Assembly (NCBI GenBank): GCA_039621445.1
Contig: CP154955.1
Coordinates: 2,200,619 to 2,264,618, forward strand
Length of the DNA: 64,000 bases
Direction of reading: 5' to 3'
Origin: Euglena gracilis
Lineage: Eukaryota > Euglenida > Euglenophyceae > Euglenales
The notes below the pieces were generated by a model. It searched no databases. It saw only the letters and a list, made by a program, of their open reading frames with translations, and was not told the DNA's origin. Below are positions 20,650 through 30,899 of this stretch, one piece after another. The position numbers and the translations under genes are program-made. The stretch's first letter is position 1, and each line of letters starts with the position of its first letter.

Positions 20650-21767
20650 GGGGGCCTTTATACCCCCAAGCCTGCGAAGGGGTGTCGTTCGATCAAATGA
20701 AGATGGGAGGATGCAGCACAATGCATTTATCTGAATGTATTCAATTGGGCTACCACTTGAACGAGCCCAGCTTGCGCCATTTCTGCGCTTCCGATGAGGG
20801 GTATTGGAGGAGGCCTGGGTTCCAAACGGGCAGGGTAGCTGCCTATCGTGTGCATCTTTTGTCTTTGAACCCATCGTCCGTCCCTCCGTTCAGCTCTCTC
20901 CCGGATGCTGCACACCAGCGGGCCAACCCTGGGGCCACTGTTGAGGTGTCTTTTGCTTCCTCCCAATCAACACTCTAAAGTCTGAATTCTGAACCTCTCA
21001 GTCCATGCGCCGTTGCCATTTGGGACGAAATTACCAGCTGCCCTTTTTCAACCTTTGGCCTCCCTTATCAACGCCTTATCATTACCTTCCCAGCTGCCCA
21101 AAGTTTCGCTGGATGGTATAATAACAGTTTTTTTTTCGACTTGGAGACAGCATAATGGGCCAAATATGTATTGTTCTACGCCATTGCATTTTTTTTGTTG
21201 TTCACATAATTATTTTGCAAAATTAGTTTCTTTTGCGGCTTCATGTTATCTGGTTCCAGGTAGAACTCAGCACAGAAGCAGCACACGGCACCCAGAAGCC
21301 TCTTTCCTGCCAGTCTAAAATGTATAGCCTCTGAACTGACGTATTTTTTTGTATGCGAGTCAGTTCACACCCCCATACAAGTGTTATGCCCCAAGACAGT
21401 CAGCTCAGATGCTTCAAACGTGCAGGGGTTTATTGAGTGGCCCTTTACATGCGATGTTTGGCGCGACAATGGAGTGACATCAAGGTCTGCGCCGCTTTCA
21501 TATGAGGTCACCGGGAGAGAAAAACGGGTTTCAAGTGAGGGTGGGGTTGGTACCTCCCTGGGGTTGGTACCTACCCGAGTGGGTACCTCCCTGGAGGAGG
21601 ATTGCCGGCGCGAAGAGCTGTAAATTTTTTTGGACCCCCCAAAGGTGGGTCCCCCCAAGCTCCCCCCTGGCCCCTCATCGGGTTGTGGGTAGGTCCAGAC
21701 CCCGGGTCCTTAAATAATCCCCTGGTCACTGGGCAGCGTTTGGCATGATGCACATTTCGCGGCAGGC
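20650..21767. other. intron sequence of gene D without a supported exon
   Basis: Several open frames exist on both strands but none has convincing splice signals together with protein-like composition. A CAGGGGTTTATTGAG / CTTAAATAATCCCCTG pair (about 21423 and 21704) could be ends of a degraded MITE, but no target duplication is visible. Confidence 0.35.
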
Positions 21768-21872
21768 AGCGGCTGGAGTACGCCGTGCTGCAGCGCTTCC
21801 TCACCCAGCACAGCACCCGGGACCTGGCCCCACCGTCCGCAGCCCAACTGTGCCTGCTGGTGCACAGGGGAA
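21768..21872 (+). CDS. internal exon, gene D
   Basis: After TTCGCGGCAG and one base the frame reads QRLEYAVLQRFLTQHSTRDL, then APPSAAQLCLLVHRG. GTACTG at 21873 is the candidate donor. Helical and leucine-rich. Clearly protein-like but of no recognised family. Confidence 0.55.
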
Positions 21873-21910
21873 GTACTGCGTACACAAACCGTTGGGACAC
21901 TGTTGAGGAC

Positions 21911-22313
21911 TCGTATCCCCCCAAATAAGCCCCCCCCCCCCAATAAGAACCCCCCACAAATGAAACCCTTGGGCCGACCGAGCAAAAATCCCAAAATATG
22001 ACCCCCCCCCCCAAATTTACGACCCCTCACTGACGGCACCATGGGTTGTGGAAGATGAAGGATTTCCTTGAACAATTGCCCCATTTTTGGCAGAAAATCA
22101 TAGAAATTCTGATATTTTGGGAATTTTGAGACCAAAAAACATTAGTTTATGAATCTTGTAAACTGACAAAAAAAACGGTGTTTTTGAAAACCCAAAAAAG
22201 TGATGTTCTATCTGGGGAAATGCATGGATGAGACCCCCCCTAAAAATAGTCGAGCTTTCCAGCAATTGTCCCAAAAATAGAAAAATAGGGCCGGGCTTAT
22301 TTTGGGGGAGTTG
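21911..22313. mobile_element. C-run/G-run repeat with inverted ends, copy 3 (diverged)
   Basis: Begins CCCCCCAAATAAGCCC and ends GGGCTTATTTTGGGGG, near-complementary ends about 400 bases apart. Same architecture as the repeats at 6650 and 15543 but with a diverged interior. Confidence 0.4.
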
Positions 22314-23240
22314 TTTTGTCATTCTTTTTTAATTTTTATTTTTGTTGCTTTGTTAATTCCGTTGGTGGTTGTGCCATGCAATTCCATGAATGCATTTGAA
22401 AGTGTTATATTTTGATTTCCTTTTTATTAACACTAAACACATTATATTTACTGAGAGTGTTGTTCCTTTTTTCAGAAGTTACAAACAAAATTAATTTTGA
22501 TTGATTGATTTGATTTGACTTATTTGACTGATAAAAGCGACCCCATCCTCTCAAAATTTTTTTACCCATCTTATTTACTTTGAGATTGTTGAAAGCAAAT
22601 GAGTAAGCATTGACTGCATAATCTTCTAGAAAATGAATGTGTGGAAACAAATAAAAATCCTCAGATTCAAAAATTTTAAAATTATTCTTGTTGTGGTGTT
22701 CTTCTGCTGCCACGCATTGCAATGGCGTGTGCAACTGCTTCATCGCATACCCATCGCCCCACATACCTGGGCCTATTGTACAGGAGTCCATCTGATGCAT
22801 GCCCAGGGCAAATCTGCATGTATTTCTTTGTCAATTTGCCATCCAATCTTTGGGAGTTGATTCTTTTGGTGATGGGAACTGATGGGGTGCTTGTGAATTC
22901 AGTTCGTGTTTCAGAGAAGAAACACAAAATGCCAGGGACAATGCCATTACATTTTCTTCGGTCGAATTCCTTAGGGAAATGCAGGCTCATTTTCAAATGT
23001 CTGTTCTCCCCTTTTTGGCCTCGCCTTCAGCTTTGGAACTCTGACCTGTGACGAAAGTGCTGCTGCTTGCTGACGCTTTCCCTCATCCGAAGGTGTGCGA
23101 TTAACAAGTATTTCTTGCTGTAAATTCCTGAATTGCACCTTGAAGTGAATTAATCCCAGTGTTCTGGGAATCACAGCCAGTGCGACACATCTCACCGCGC
23201 ACATCCAGGGCTGTACGGTAGTCCCTGCAATCCTGTGCCC
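22314..23240. other. AT-rich intron-like sequence
   Basis: Lower GC than the exons, with ATTGATTGATTTGATTTGAC-like short repeats near 22495-22530. Several open frames on both strands, none with good splice context. No feature supported. Confidence 0.4.
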
Positions 23241-23443
23241 CCCCACGGGGCCCTCCTAGGGGGGGGGTCCAGACCATAATTTCATTTGACACCTGTGTGA
23301 CCCCACCTCTGGGGGGTGGACCCCCCGGGGGGTGCACCATGGATCAGGTTTTGGAACTTTTTTCATTTCTGGCCAAGTTCGGGTGGTGGGGGGGTTGACC
23401 CCCCCGCAGGGGGGCCGTTCGTCGTGCAGTGGTCTGTTTATAC

Positions 23444-23537
23444 ATGTGTTTGCGCGCGCGTGTGTTTGTCTGTGTGTATGTGTATGTATGTGTGTGTACA
23501 TGTGTTCATGTGTGTATGTGTGTACGTGTGTTTCTAG
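23444..23537. repeat. TG microsatellite, interrupted
   Basis: TGTG with GCGC, TATG and TACG interruptions. Intronic. Confidence 0.85.
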
Positions 23538-23829
23538 GACCTGGGGGGAGGGAGTCCAGAACATAGATTGACCACGGGGGGGGGGGGGGGGATTTTTCCC
23601 TGGGCCCAAACCCACCCACCCACTGTTTTCGAAAACCCAGCGCAGGCACATTGACTGCATGTGCGTCACACGTGAATCTGCAACTCTGAAAAAAAAATTG
23701 CCGAAGGTCGCCTGGGTGGAGGTTCACACGGATGTCCCCCTCAGAAGTTTAGGGAGAGGGGTTGGTAGGGATAAAGAAAGTGTAGGGTGGGGGAGGGGGC
23801 GCGCCACCGCGGCCAGCGGGCTGCTGCAG

Positions 23830-23923
23830 CTGGCCGCCCTTCTGCATCCCCAGAGCCCGGCCGTGGCCCAGCCCACCGCAGAGGTGGTGGCGGAGCTGTA
23901 CCGCCTCCGTGACCTTGAGAGGG
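23830..23923 (+). CDS. internal exon, gene D
   Basis: After GGGCTGCTGCAG the frame reads LAALLHPQSPAVAQPTAEVV then AELYRLRDLERG before GTGTGC. The upstream frame (ATAASGLLQ) is also open, so the exon may start slightly earlier. Helical with a Pro/Ala hinge. Confidence 0.5.
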
Positions 23924-24223
23924 GTGTGCTTTTTTTTTATTATGATGATGTCACACACTCTGACTGGCGCTTGCATGAAGGGGTCACTTCTCAGGAACAA
24001 GTGGATTTATCATACAGGGGGGGGTACCATCAGCCACTGCCGAACAGCCGAAAGGGGGTTTCTTCGGACTGAGTCTGATGGCTGGCAGGTTTCGTCCTGT
24101 GACCCTCCTCCTTTTTTGACCATTAAACGATGATGTCAGCCAGTTACGGTTTTTTTGCAGCGTATTTCTGCCCGTTAAGTAATTTGAGGGGGGGTTGTTT
24201 TAAGAGTAATTGTAACGTGGGAG

Positions 24224-24267
24224 CTGGCCAACATCATCGTGGGCACAGCCTGTTTGAAATTGCTCAG
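24224..24267 (+). CDS. possible short exon, gene D
   Basis: LANIIVGTACLKLL reads after GTGGGAG. No good donor was identified, so confidence is low. It lies just before the inverted-repeat pair at 24287. Confidence 0.25.
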
Positions 24268-24868
24268 ATTCCAGTCCACCGACGTACAGTCCGGACAAAA
24301 ATGACAAGAAACAAAAATGATGGGAAACCACCAATTTCCCCATCATTTTTCCTGTCATTTTTTTGGACCCTCTCTTCGCCCTTTTGCACCAGCCAAGTTC
24401 AGTTGTCAACTTTCATGCACAAGAAGATGTATGACATATGGTCATTTTGGGGGGTCTGGTTTGTTTTTAATGAGAAATCACAAGAAAGACAACAGGGGCA
24501 GGGAGATATTCCGGTCCGGAATAAACCGGAATAGCGAAAACCGGAAAAATCCGGAATAAACCGGAATAACCGGAATAAAAGTGCCAGCCAATGGCTTGAA
24601 AATAGACACAAAGGCAATGAAGGTGAATTTTGATATATTTTAAGGTTTCTGAATCACAAGAACTTTCACTTTGCCTGTTTCCCCACCTGGTTGAATGCAT
24701 TTTTTGTTTGGATTTTATCCCCCATTTGTGGGGCTGCATTTAGTGAATGTTTGTCCCTGAGTTTTTTTCCAAAGGGACACGAACTAGGACAACATCAACG
24801 CTGATTTTTGGGGGCAGGGATCCCATTGGACAAAGCGAATCATCTTTCAATCAGGGGGTAATAACACT

Positions 24869-25688
24869 CTTGGGCGGCCTCGCACTTAAGGTTTTGATTT
24901 TTGCATTGCGTGCATTCTTTTTGAAACCCGGCGGTGAAACCCACCCTTTTGGCCCTCTGGTTCCGCGGGGACCCTCCACGGTGGCACGCGGAGGTCATTT
25001 GTGGTTGTTGGGACCCAGGAAACAGGCCCTTTTGGTGTTTTTAAGCCTGTGCTCCATTTTAAAAAAGGTTCAAAACCCCGGGTTTGAATGCCGGGAAACG
25101 TGAATTTTCCCTAAAAGGGCCAACACCCGTTGTGTCTCCCTCATTTTTGAAGCCTCAACGTTTTTTACGCTCTGCAATCTGTCCGTGAAAATTTGCCTGT
25201 TGAGGTGTCCGCTTCGGCGCAACAGCCAGGCTAATTTAGAATTTTTTGAAAATTGTATTCCTATTGTGCCGTGGTGCAATATACCTCGTAAATTTTCATT
25301 CTATATGAGCGTGCCCAATTCGCAGATGTGCAATGAAAGCACATGTTGACGCATATGTTGTTATTATTGCGCAAGTGCGCAATGATCCCCCCATAGCAAT
25401 GAAAGCACATGTTGACGCATATGTTGTTATTATTGCGCAAGTGCGCAATGATCCCCCCATTTAGAATGATAAAAAAAAACTAAAAAATTGCGCCAAAGCG
25501 CGATGTTTTTTATTTTTTGTAATGAAAAAGTTTGTTGCGCCATGGCACAACTGCGCAATGGAGTTCCCTTGTTTCATTACCCGGTGCTTTGGGGTCATGC
25601 ACACTGGGCCCGGGGAGCCCAGTTCGGCCCTGGGAGTAGGGGGACACTAATTTGGACTGTCAGCTGAGTGCGAGTTAGGCCGCCTTAG
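24869..25688. mobile_element. 820-base palindrome-rich element, same family as 62895
   Basis: Ends CTTGGGCGGCCTCGCAC and, in complement, CTAAGGCGGCCTAACTCG. Flanked by ACACT on both sides (24864-24868 and 25689-25693). The interior has TTGCGC..GCGCAA hairpins and a 67-base direct repeat (25331 and 25398). The right third matches 62895-63160 in complement. Its ends resemble those of the 2.9-kb element at 17746, pointing to one superfamily. Confidence 0.65.
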
Positions 25689-25779
25689 ACACTGGGACCC
25701 GCCTCAAGAGAAAACCCCGAGCACCAATTTTCATCGGCTTGTTTTTCCCGAAAAGGCCGGGGTCTGCTGTGGTGTGCAG

Positions 25780-25857
25780 ACCTGCATCACGAAGTGCGAA
25801 GTGACCACTTGGCTGGGCGGGGCAACCAAGGAATACATCCCTATTCCTGAAGCCCAG
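25780..25857 (+). CDS. exon, gene D (or captured exon)
   Basis: 78 bases, 26 codons, phase 0 at both ends, between GGTGTGCAG and the donor GTGAGC. Reads TCITKCEVTTWLGGATKEYI then PIPEAQ. Splice signals are excellent. It sits between two arms of an inverted-repeat structure, so it may be a host exon bracketed by insertions or an exon carried by the element. Confidence 0.55.
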
Positions 25858-26280
25858 GTGAGCACCGGCCCAATTGTACTTCAAAAAAATCCTAAGTCCA
25901 TTCAGACAGAAATCGACCGGAATAAACCGGAATAAATTCCGGAATAAACCGGAATAACCCGGAATAAACCAGAATAAAACCCCGGAATAAAATTTTCGGC
26001 CGACCGGAATATCTCCCTGCCCCTGAAGACAACCAGAAGACCATTTTGACCATTTTTTTTTAAAATATGATTCAAGTTGTCTTTTTCCTGGAAATTTTTC
26101 ACCTCATTTGGTAAAATCCCAACCAATTTTGAAATTGAGTTTTCCACCATTAAATTTTCCATCATTCTTCCCATCATCTTCCCATCATTCAATTTCCCAC
26201 ATCATTTTTGTCTGGATCTTCACCGGTGGCTTTTCTGAGGTTGACTTGGCGCCCTCACTCTGGCGGTGCCCTCACACAAG

Positions 26281-26547
26281 CCCCTCACACTGCCAGGCCC
26301 GCCCTCCACCCCCGCCCCTCCAACCGCCAACGCCCCCGCCCCAACCCCACCACCGTTGGCGGCCGAGACAGCAACAGTGATCCACCCGGCAGCGGAGGCA
26401 GCCCAGCCGGCGGCGGCGGAGGCGGGCCTGGCCGGGGCACAGGCTGCCCCGGCTCCCCCGCCACACAGCGGCCAGCACCTGCCGACTGAACCCCCGGCGG
26501 CCGTGGACCTGACGGAGGTCCCCATGAGTCTGGATGGCCCCGCCGAG
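26281..26547 (+). CDS. internal exon, gene D (Pro/Ala-rich)
   Basis: Long GC-rich frame, low-complexity Pro/Ala with LAAETATVIHPAAEAAQPAA, ending AAVDLTEVPMSLDGPAE at the donor GTGCGC (26548). The acceptor is probably CACACAAG at 26280. Predicted disordered. The opposite-strand frames are GC shadows. Confidence 0.5.
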
Positions 26548-26908
26548 GTGCGCCCCTTCGTATATGATTCACCTTCCCCCCTCATTGCGTAAGATGCACC
26601 TTCACTTCCCCCCCCCCTGGTGTCAATGGCATTTCCAGGACATTGCTTTGGCGTTCCTCGTTGAAGTTTTGTGACGTTGGCACACCCCCTGTGGCAACGG
26701 CACATTCCTTGAACATTTCTATGCTCTGGACAAGGCAGGGTGAAGTAGTTTCCAGGGCGAGTAATATGCGTATGATTTATAATTCTGGTGCATCGCACGC
26801 GCCGCACCATTTTTTAGCACATTTTTTGTGCGAATTTTTTTGCAACACGTGACATGCTTTCCATCGACCCTGTTGGAAGACGCTGAGCGGCGCTGCGGTT
26901 TTTTGCAG

Positions 26909-27037
26909 ACCTCACTTTCATTCAACGCGGCCCCGGAGGCTGCGTTGCCGTCCCCGGCCGTGCCAGCACCGTCGTCGCCGCCGCCGCCGCCGCCGCCCAA
27001 AGCAGCCGATGCTGTCCCAGCCAGAGATTTGTCCGAG
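26909..27037 (+). CDS. internal exon, gene D (Pro-rich)
   Basis: 129 bases, 43 codons, phase 0 at both ends, between TTTTTTGCAG and the donor GTGGGT. Reads TSLSFNAAPEAALPSPAVPA, seven consecutive prolines, then KAADAVPARDLSE. Disordered linker. Both splice signals are clear. Confidence 0.65.
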
Positions 27038-27189
27038 GTGGGTGACTCGGGGTCGGGGGGTCCTGGCACATGGATCGTGGATGGGGTTGGGCCGAGGAGG
27101 CACCCCCCTCTGGAGGGTGATGGCGCTTGAGGCGCCGAAGAAACCGAACTGATCCCCCGAAATTCAAGCCCTGTGGGATGCACCCCCAG

Positions 27190-27375
27190 GAGGCCTCAGA
27201 TCCCAGCCCTCTGATCCCAGCCGCTCCAGCACCTCTCTTGGCAGCAGCGACTCCCAAGGCTCCCCAGCCCACCGTCGCGGATGCGAAGCGCGAGCCCCTC
27301 CACACCATCGTTGGTCCCACTGTGCCGAACTACGTGGCCATGGTGTGGCGTCGGATCTTAATCATCGCTTGCAAA
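27190..27375 (+). CDS. internal exon, gene D
   Basis: 186 bases, 62 codons, phase 0, between CACCCCCAG and GTATAAG. Ala/Pro-rich first half, then REPLHTIVGPTVPNYVAMVW and a short hydrophobic tail RRILIIACK. The donor could also be GTGTGG after ATG, which would remove the tail. Confidence 0.55.
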
Positions 27376-27520
27376 GTATAAGACCTCCCCAAATAAGCTG
27401 GCAGGGCATACATCCCTCTGGCCAGGTTAATATTGGGAAGATGTCCTGTATTCTGGCACCTTGCCAAGTTATTTGGGGAAGGCGTGCTTCCTCGGAATGA
27501 TGTTTGCTTTTATTTTGCAG

Positions 27521-27612
27521 TATGTGCCTGCAGTATTCCACAACACAGGAAGTTGCGAGAAACAGACCAAGCTGAAAACAAGAAAGGAATTGGCAGGCGC
27601 ATGCAGTGCAAG
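27521..27612 (+). CDS. possible internal exon, gene D
   Basis: 92 bases between TATTTTGCAG and GTGCAA. Two frames are open. One reads YVPAVFHNTGSCEKQTKLKT; the other reads RKLRETDQAENKKGIGRRMQ and ends in phase 0 as the next exon requires. Basic in either frame. Confidence 0.4.
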
Positions 27613-27670
27613 GTGCAATTTTTTTCCCGAGGGTGACATTTTTGCTCATTTGTTCTGGCATGGGTTGCAG

Positions 27671-27805
27671 GACGTGGATGACGAGGAGGATAGCGAGGAC
27701 GGCGACGACCCGGACGCGGCCGTCGCTGTTCCCGATATCGTCACCTCCGAGTCGGAATCGGACGAGGATGACAACGACGGGATGGATGTGCAGGGCCGTC
27801 TTGGG
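27671..27805 (+). CDS. internal exon, gene D (acidic)
   Basis: 135 bases, 45 codons, phase 0, between GGGTTGCAG and GTGGGG. Reads DVDDEEDSEDGDDPDAAVAV then PDIVTSESESDEDDNDGMD. This is a strongly acidic, probably disordered segment, as in many chromatin-associated proteins, but no domain supports a function. Confidence 0.6.
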
Positions 27806-27989
27806 GTGGGGGAAGGGACGCCCGGCATTTCCGACTTCGGATGTTTCACTGCCCACTGGCTCTTTCCGGCACAATCGCCCTCAGAAGAATTCACACCAGT
27901 TTTCAAGACCTGCAGGAACCCTGAAAAATTGGACCCAAAACCCCATTGTTTTGAAGAATGGTCAAAAAATGATGAAAATTTTGGGTCTC

Positions 27990-28170
<181 letters not shown>

Positions 28171-29774
28171 TTCCGCAATTGTCCTCAGCCCAGGGGGGTT
28201 CTTGGACCCATTGAGGCCACTCTGGGTGGGTGCCCCCGCTGTGTCTTTAGAATAAGCCTGCCCTCGCTGGGGGATTTCCGCTCCTGCCCCAGCTTCTGAT
28301 GGGCACACACATACTGTTGTTGCTGAATATGTAATTTGGGATTCCCTGGCGGATTTTGCACACTGCAAACAAATTTTCAGAGATACAGACAAGCCCTTCG
28401 GGTTAAGCCGTTGCGAAATTGCACACTGTTAACGAACTGTAATTTACCTTTTTTGTGACTGCTGTGCATCGGTCGAGCGTTGACATCTATAAACAACCTC
28501 AACCCTCGAAACCTTTGTGCGTGGCAATATGGAGGCATTTTGAAAAAAATTGGAATTCATTGCACAAGCAGGGGTTCTCTTAAGCCGGAGCAGACCCTAC
28601 CCCTAAGGGTGCGGTCAATCAGCCCTTTTTTCTCCCAACCAACAGCTCCCAGATCCAGATGGGCTCCATCTGTAAGAAGGATTGGGCCCAATAATTATTT
28701 GTGTGAAGTGCCCAAATTTAAAATGGCCAAAAATGGTGTTTTTGAAGATTTTCGGGAGATTTCGCCTCCAATCTAAAATATTCAAATTCAGCTGGAGTTT
28801 TTTTTCTGCTGGGTTTTGGGTACCATTTGGGCCGTAGCTGCCAGACGGCCGACCCCCCAATCACCCAACGAGGGGGAATGCAACTAGAACCTTTTTTCCC
28901 CCCAACCAGAACCTTTTTTTTCATCCAGCCAGATGAACCATATTGACCTCCCTCCCCCCGGGGTCAAGGTATTCCCCTGCATTTTTTTCTGGGCCCTGGG
29001 GTATTTGACACCTTGGGGTCCAGGGACCTCAAAGCAAAGGTCCAAATTATAAGCTGTGCCATGTTCTGTTCCTCGTTGCGCTCCAGAACAGATGGCCCTG
29101 CCACCGACTAACAGAGAGGCAGCAAACACTGCGTGTCGGTTAGCTGTGAAATAACATTGGAAACACACTCTGCTCGCGGAAAGCTACACCGTTCACCGTC
29201 TCATTTCGCGCGGCCCTCCAATGTCCCTTATGCCCCATCGACAATGTAGTTTTGCAGTTTTTTTTATATGGCTTTTTCAACAGTTCAGACCTGTCAAGCA
29301 AGCGACATGTAATTGGGCTGCCCCCCAGGGGGCCTTTGCATGGCGAGGGGACAGGGTCCAGGTAGTATGGAACACTGGGGTGTGGGTTTGTTTTGCTTTT
29401 AGGTGTGTCCGACCCCCCCCCCCCGGGAGTGCCTGACTGGTTCTTTTTGGCTCCAGACCGTCCCCCCCTCCCGGTGGGTTTGGCCAGGCTTGGACGAAAG
29501 TGGTCACCAAGCCATTTACCACATTGCAAAATTCTGTTCAATTTGGCCTCCGCCTCGATCCCAGTTATTGGTCCAACTTTCTTCACAAGGAATATTGTTC
29601 AACATACCACTTCCCACCCCCCCGTGGGAGTCGGTCATGCAGGCCACTCGGCCAAAAATAGCTCAAAATCAATGGATTTTGGCCAGAACCCCCCAAAAAA
29701 CCCAAAATGCCTGGCGGGGGTGGAGGCACGCACACCCTGGGGTGCAAGGAGACCCCCGGCATTCCGCCCCGCAG

Positions 29775-29900
29775 GCATGCTTCCCCGGCCTCCTACCCTG
29801 CGGACCCTGTTCCGCTCCCTGGGCCCCGCCGCCCCCCGCGGCGCTCATGCGGTGCTGCCGGCCCGGCCGTCGCCTTGGCTGGGGGAGTGACGGCACTCGT
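29775..29900 (+). CDS. internal exon (copy 1)
   Basis: 126 bases between CCGCCCCGCAG and a consensus GTGAGT donor. Two frames are open: ACFPGLLPCGPCSAPW and HASPASYPADPVPLPG, the latter ending PAVALAGGVTALV. I could not choose between them, but the splice signals and conservation in both copies support an exon. Confidence 0.5.
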
Positions 29901-30683
29901 GTGAGTCCACCTCTAAGCGGACTTGGGGTGTCTGGCAATTTGCCTCAGTTCCTCTTGGAGTGTTTTTAACGTTGTATTACCGCCGGGGGGAATTGACGTA
30001 AAAATGGGGTGTCACATGGAAAGGGCACGACAGTCACAGTATGCGAAGGCCAATGGGGAGTCGGCCCTCCCCCTCTTGTTCTTGGAGTTAATTTGAGACC
30101 CTCCCAGTCCCAGTCCAGGAAACCTGCCTGGCTGACAGGCGACGAGGGTCGAGACATTTGTTGTGGCTTCCTGCCTCCAAGCAACGGGCACTCACTCTTC
30201 ACCTCTTACCTGGCAGCCAACTTGTAATGTCAGAAGTTCTTTGGAAGAAATTGTCACGACAGACGTCAACTTCCTGCAAATGGATGGGAAGCCCTTCGGT
30301 ATTGAGATAGGTGGCAGGACCCCCTCCCCCCCTAGTCGTTAGGAGGGGAATCCAGACCCCACAGGTCCCCAAAATAGCGAACATTTTCTTGATGCTTTGG
30401 TGTTTTCCCCACAAAAAAAAAGAAATCAAAATTCAAAAAATGAACATTTTTGAATTCATTTTCAAATAAAATCAGTGATTGTTGTTTTGTTACATATTGT
30501 TATGTATTATATTATTATGTTGAATATCTTTGGCCTAGTTTATGGTCCTTTTCCCGTCCATAACACCGGAAATTTTCCGGGTCCGACCCACCTCCTCAAG
30601 GCTTCCCATCTATCCCTGCTGGGGGGGGGGGGTGGCCACGTCCCGGGGAGATCTCTTGAAGGCGCCATAACCCCTGTGGCAAG

Positions 30684-30805
30684 TCGGTCGGTTGCCGCAC
30701 CAAGGTGTCCCGTTCGCTGGGCGTGGGCCGAGGGCCGGGCACCAGTGGATACCCTGGCCGTCGCTGTCCGCCCGGCAACGCTTTCATCCTTCAGGCCCCA
30801 GTCAG
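30684..30805 (+). CDS. possible internal exon (copy 1), Gly/Arg/Cys-rich
   Basis: After GTGGCAAG the frame reads SVGCRTKVSRSLGVGRGPGT then SGYPGRRCPPGNAFILQAPV, ending at GTGGGC. Composition is protein-like. The start is uncertain. The same sequence is kept in copy 2. Confidence 0.4.
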
Positions 30806-30899
30806 GTGGGCCTGAGGAGGCAGGATGCACTGCACCCATGTATGCAACTAAGAACCCCCATAATGTGAAGTTGCGAATGATAGAATTACAGTGCTGACA

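Larger units (their letters stand above)
24287..26216. mobile_element. large inverted-repeat structure with CCGGAATAAA arrays (Tc1-like ends?)
   Basis: The left end TA-CAGTCCGGACAAAAATGA resembles Tc1/mariner-type ends. The right end is TCATTTTTGTCTGGA in complement. The arms share GGAATATCTCCCTGCCCC and (CCGGAATAAA)n arrays, at 24511-24590 and 25916-26010 in opposite orientation. The element at 24869-25688 and an exon-like segment at 25780-25857 lie between the arms. It could instead be two separate inverted insertions. Confidence 0.45.

Noticed and set aside
21423-21718. CAGGGGTTTATTGAG and CTTAAATAATCCCCTG as ends of a complete MITE
   Set aside because: The flanks show no target duplication and the interior does not match other copies.
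25060-25095. GGTTCAAAACCCCGGGTTTGAATGCC as a possible tRNA T-arm
   Set aside because: No acceptor stem, D-arm or anticodon arm could be built around it.
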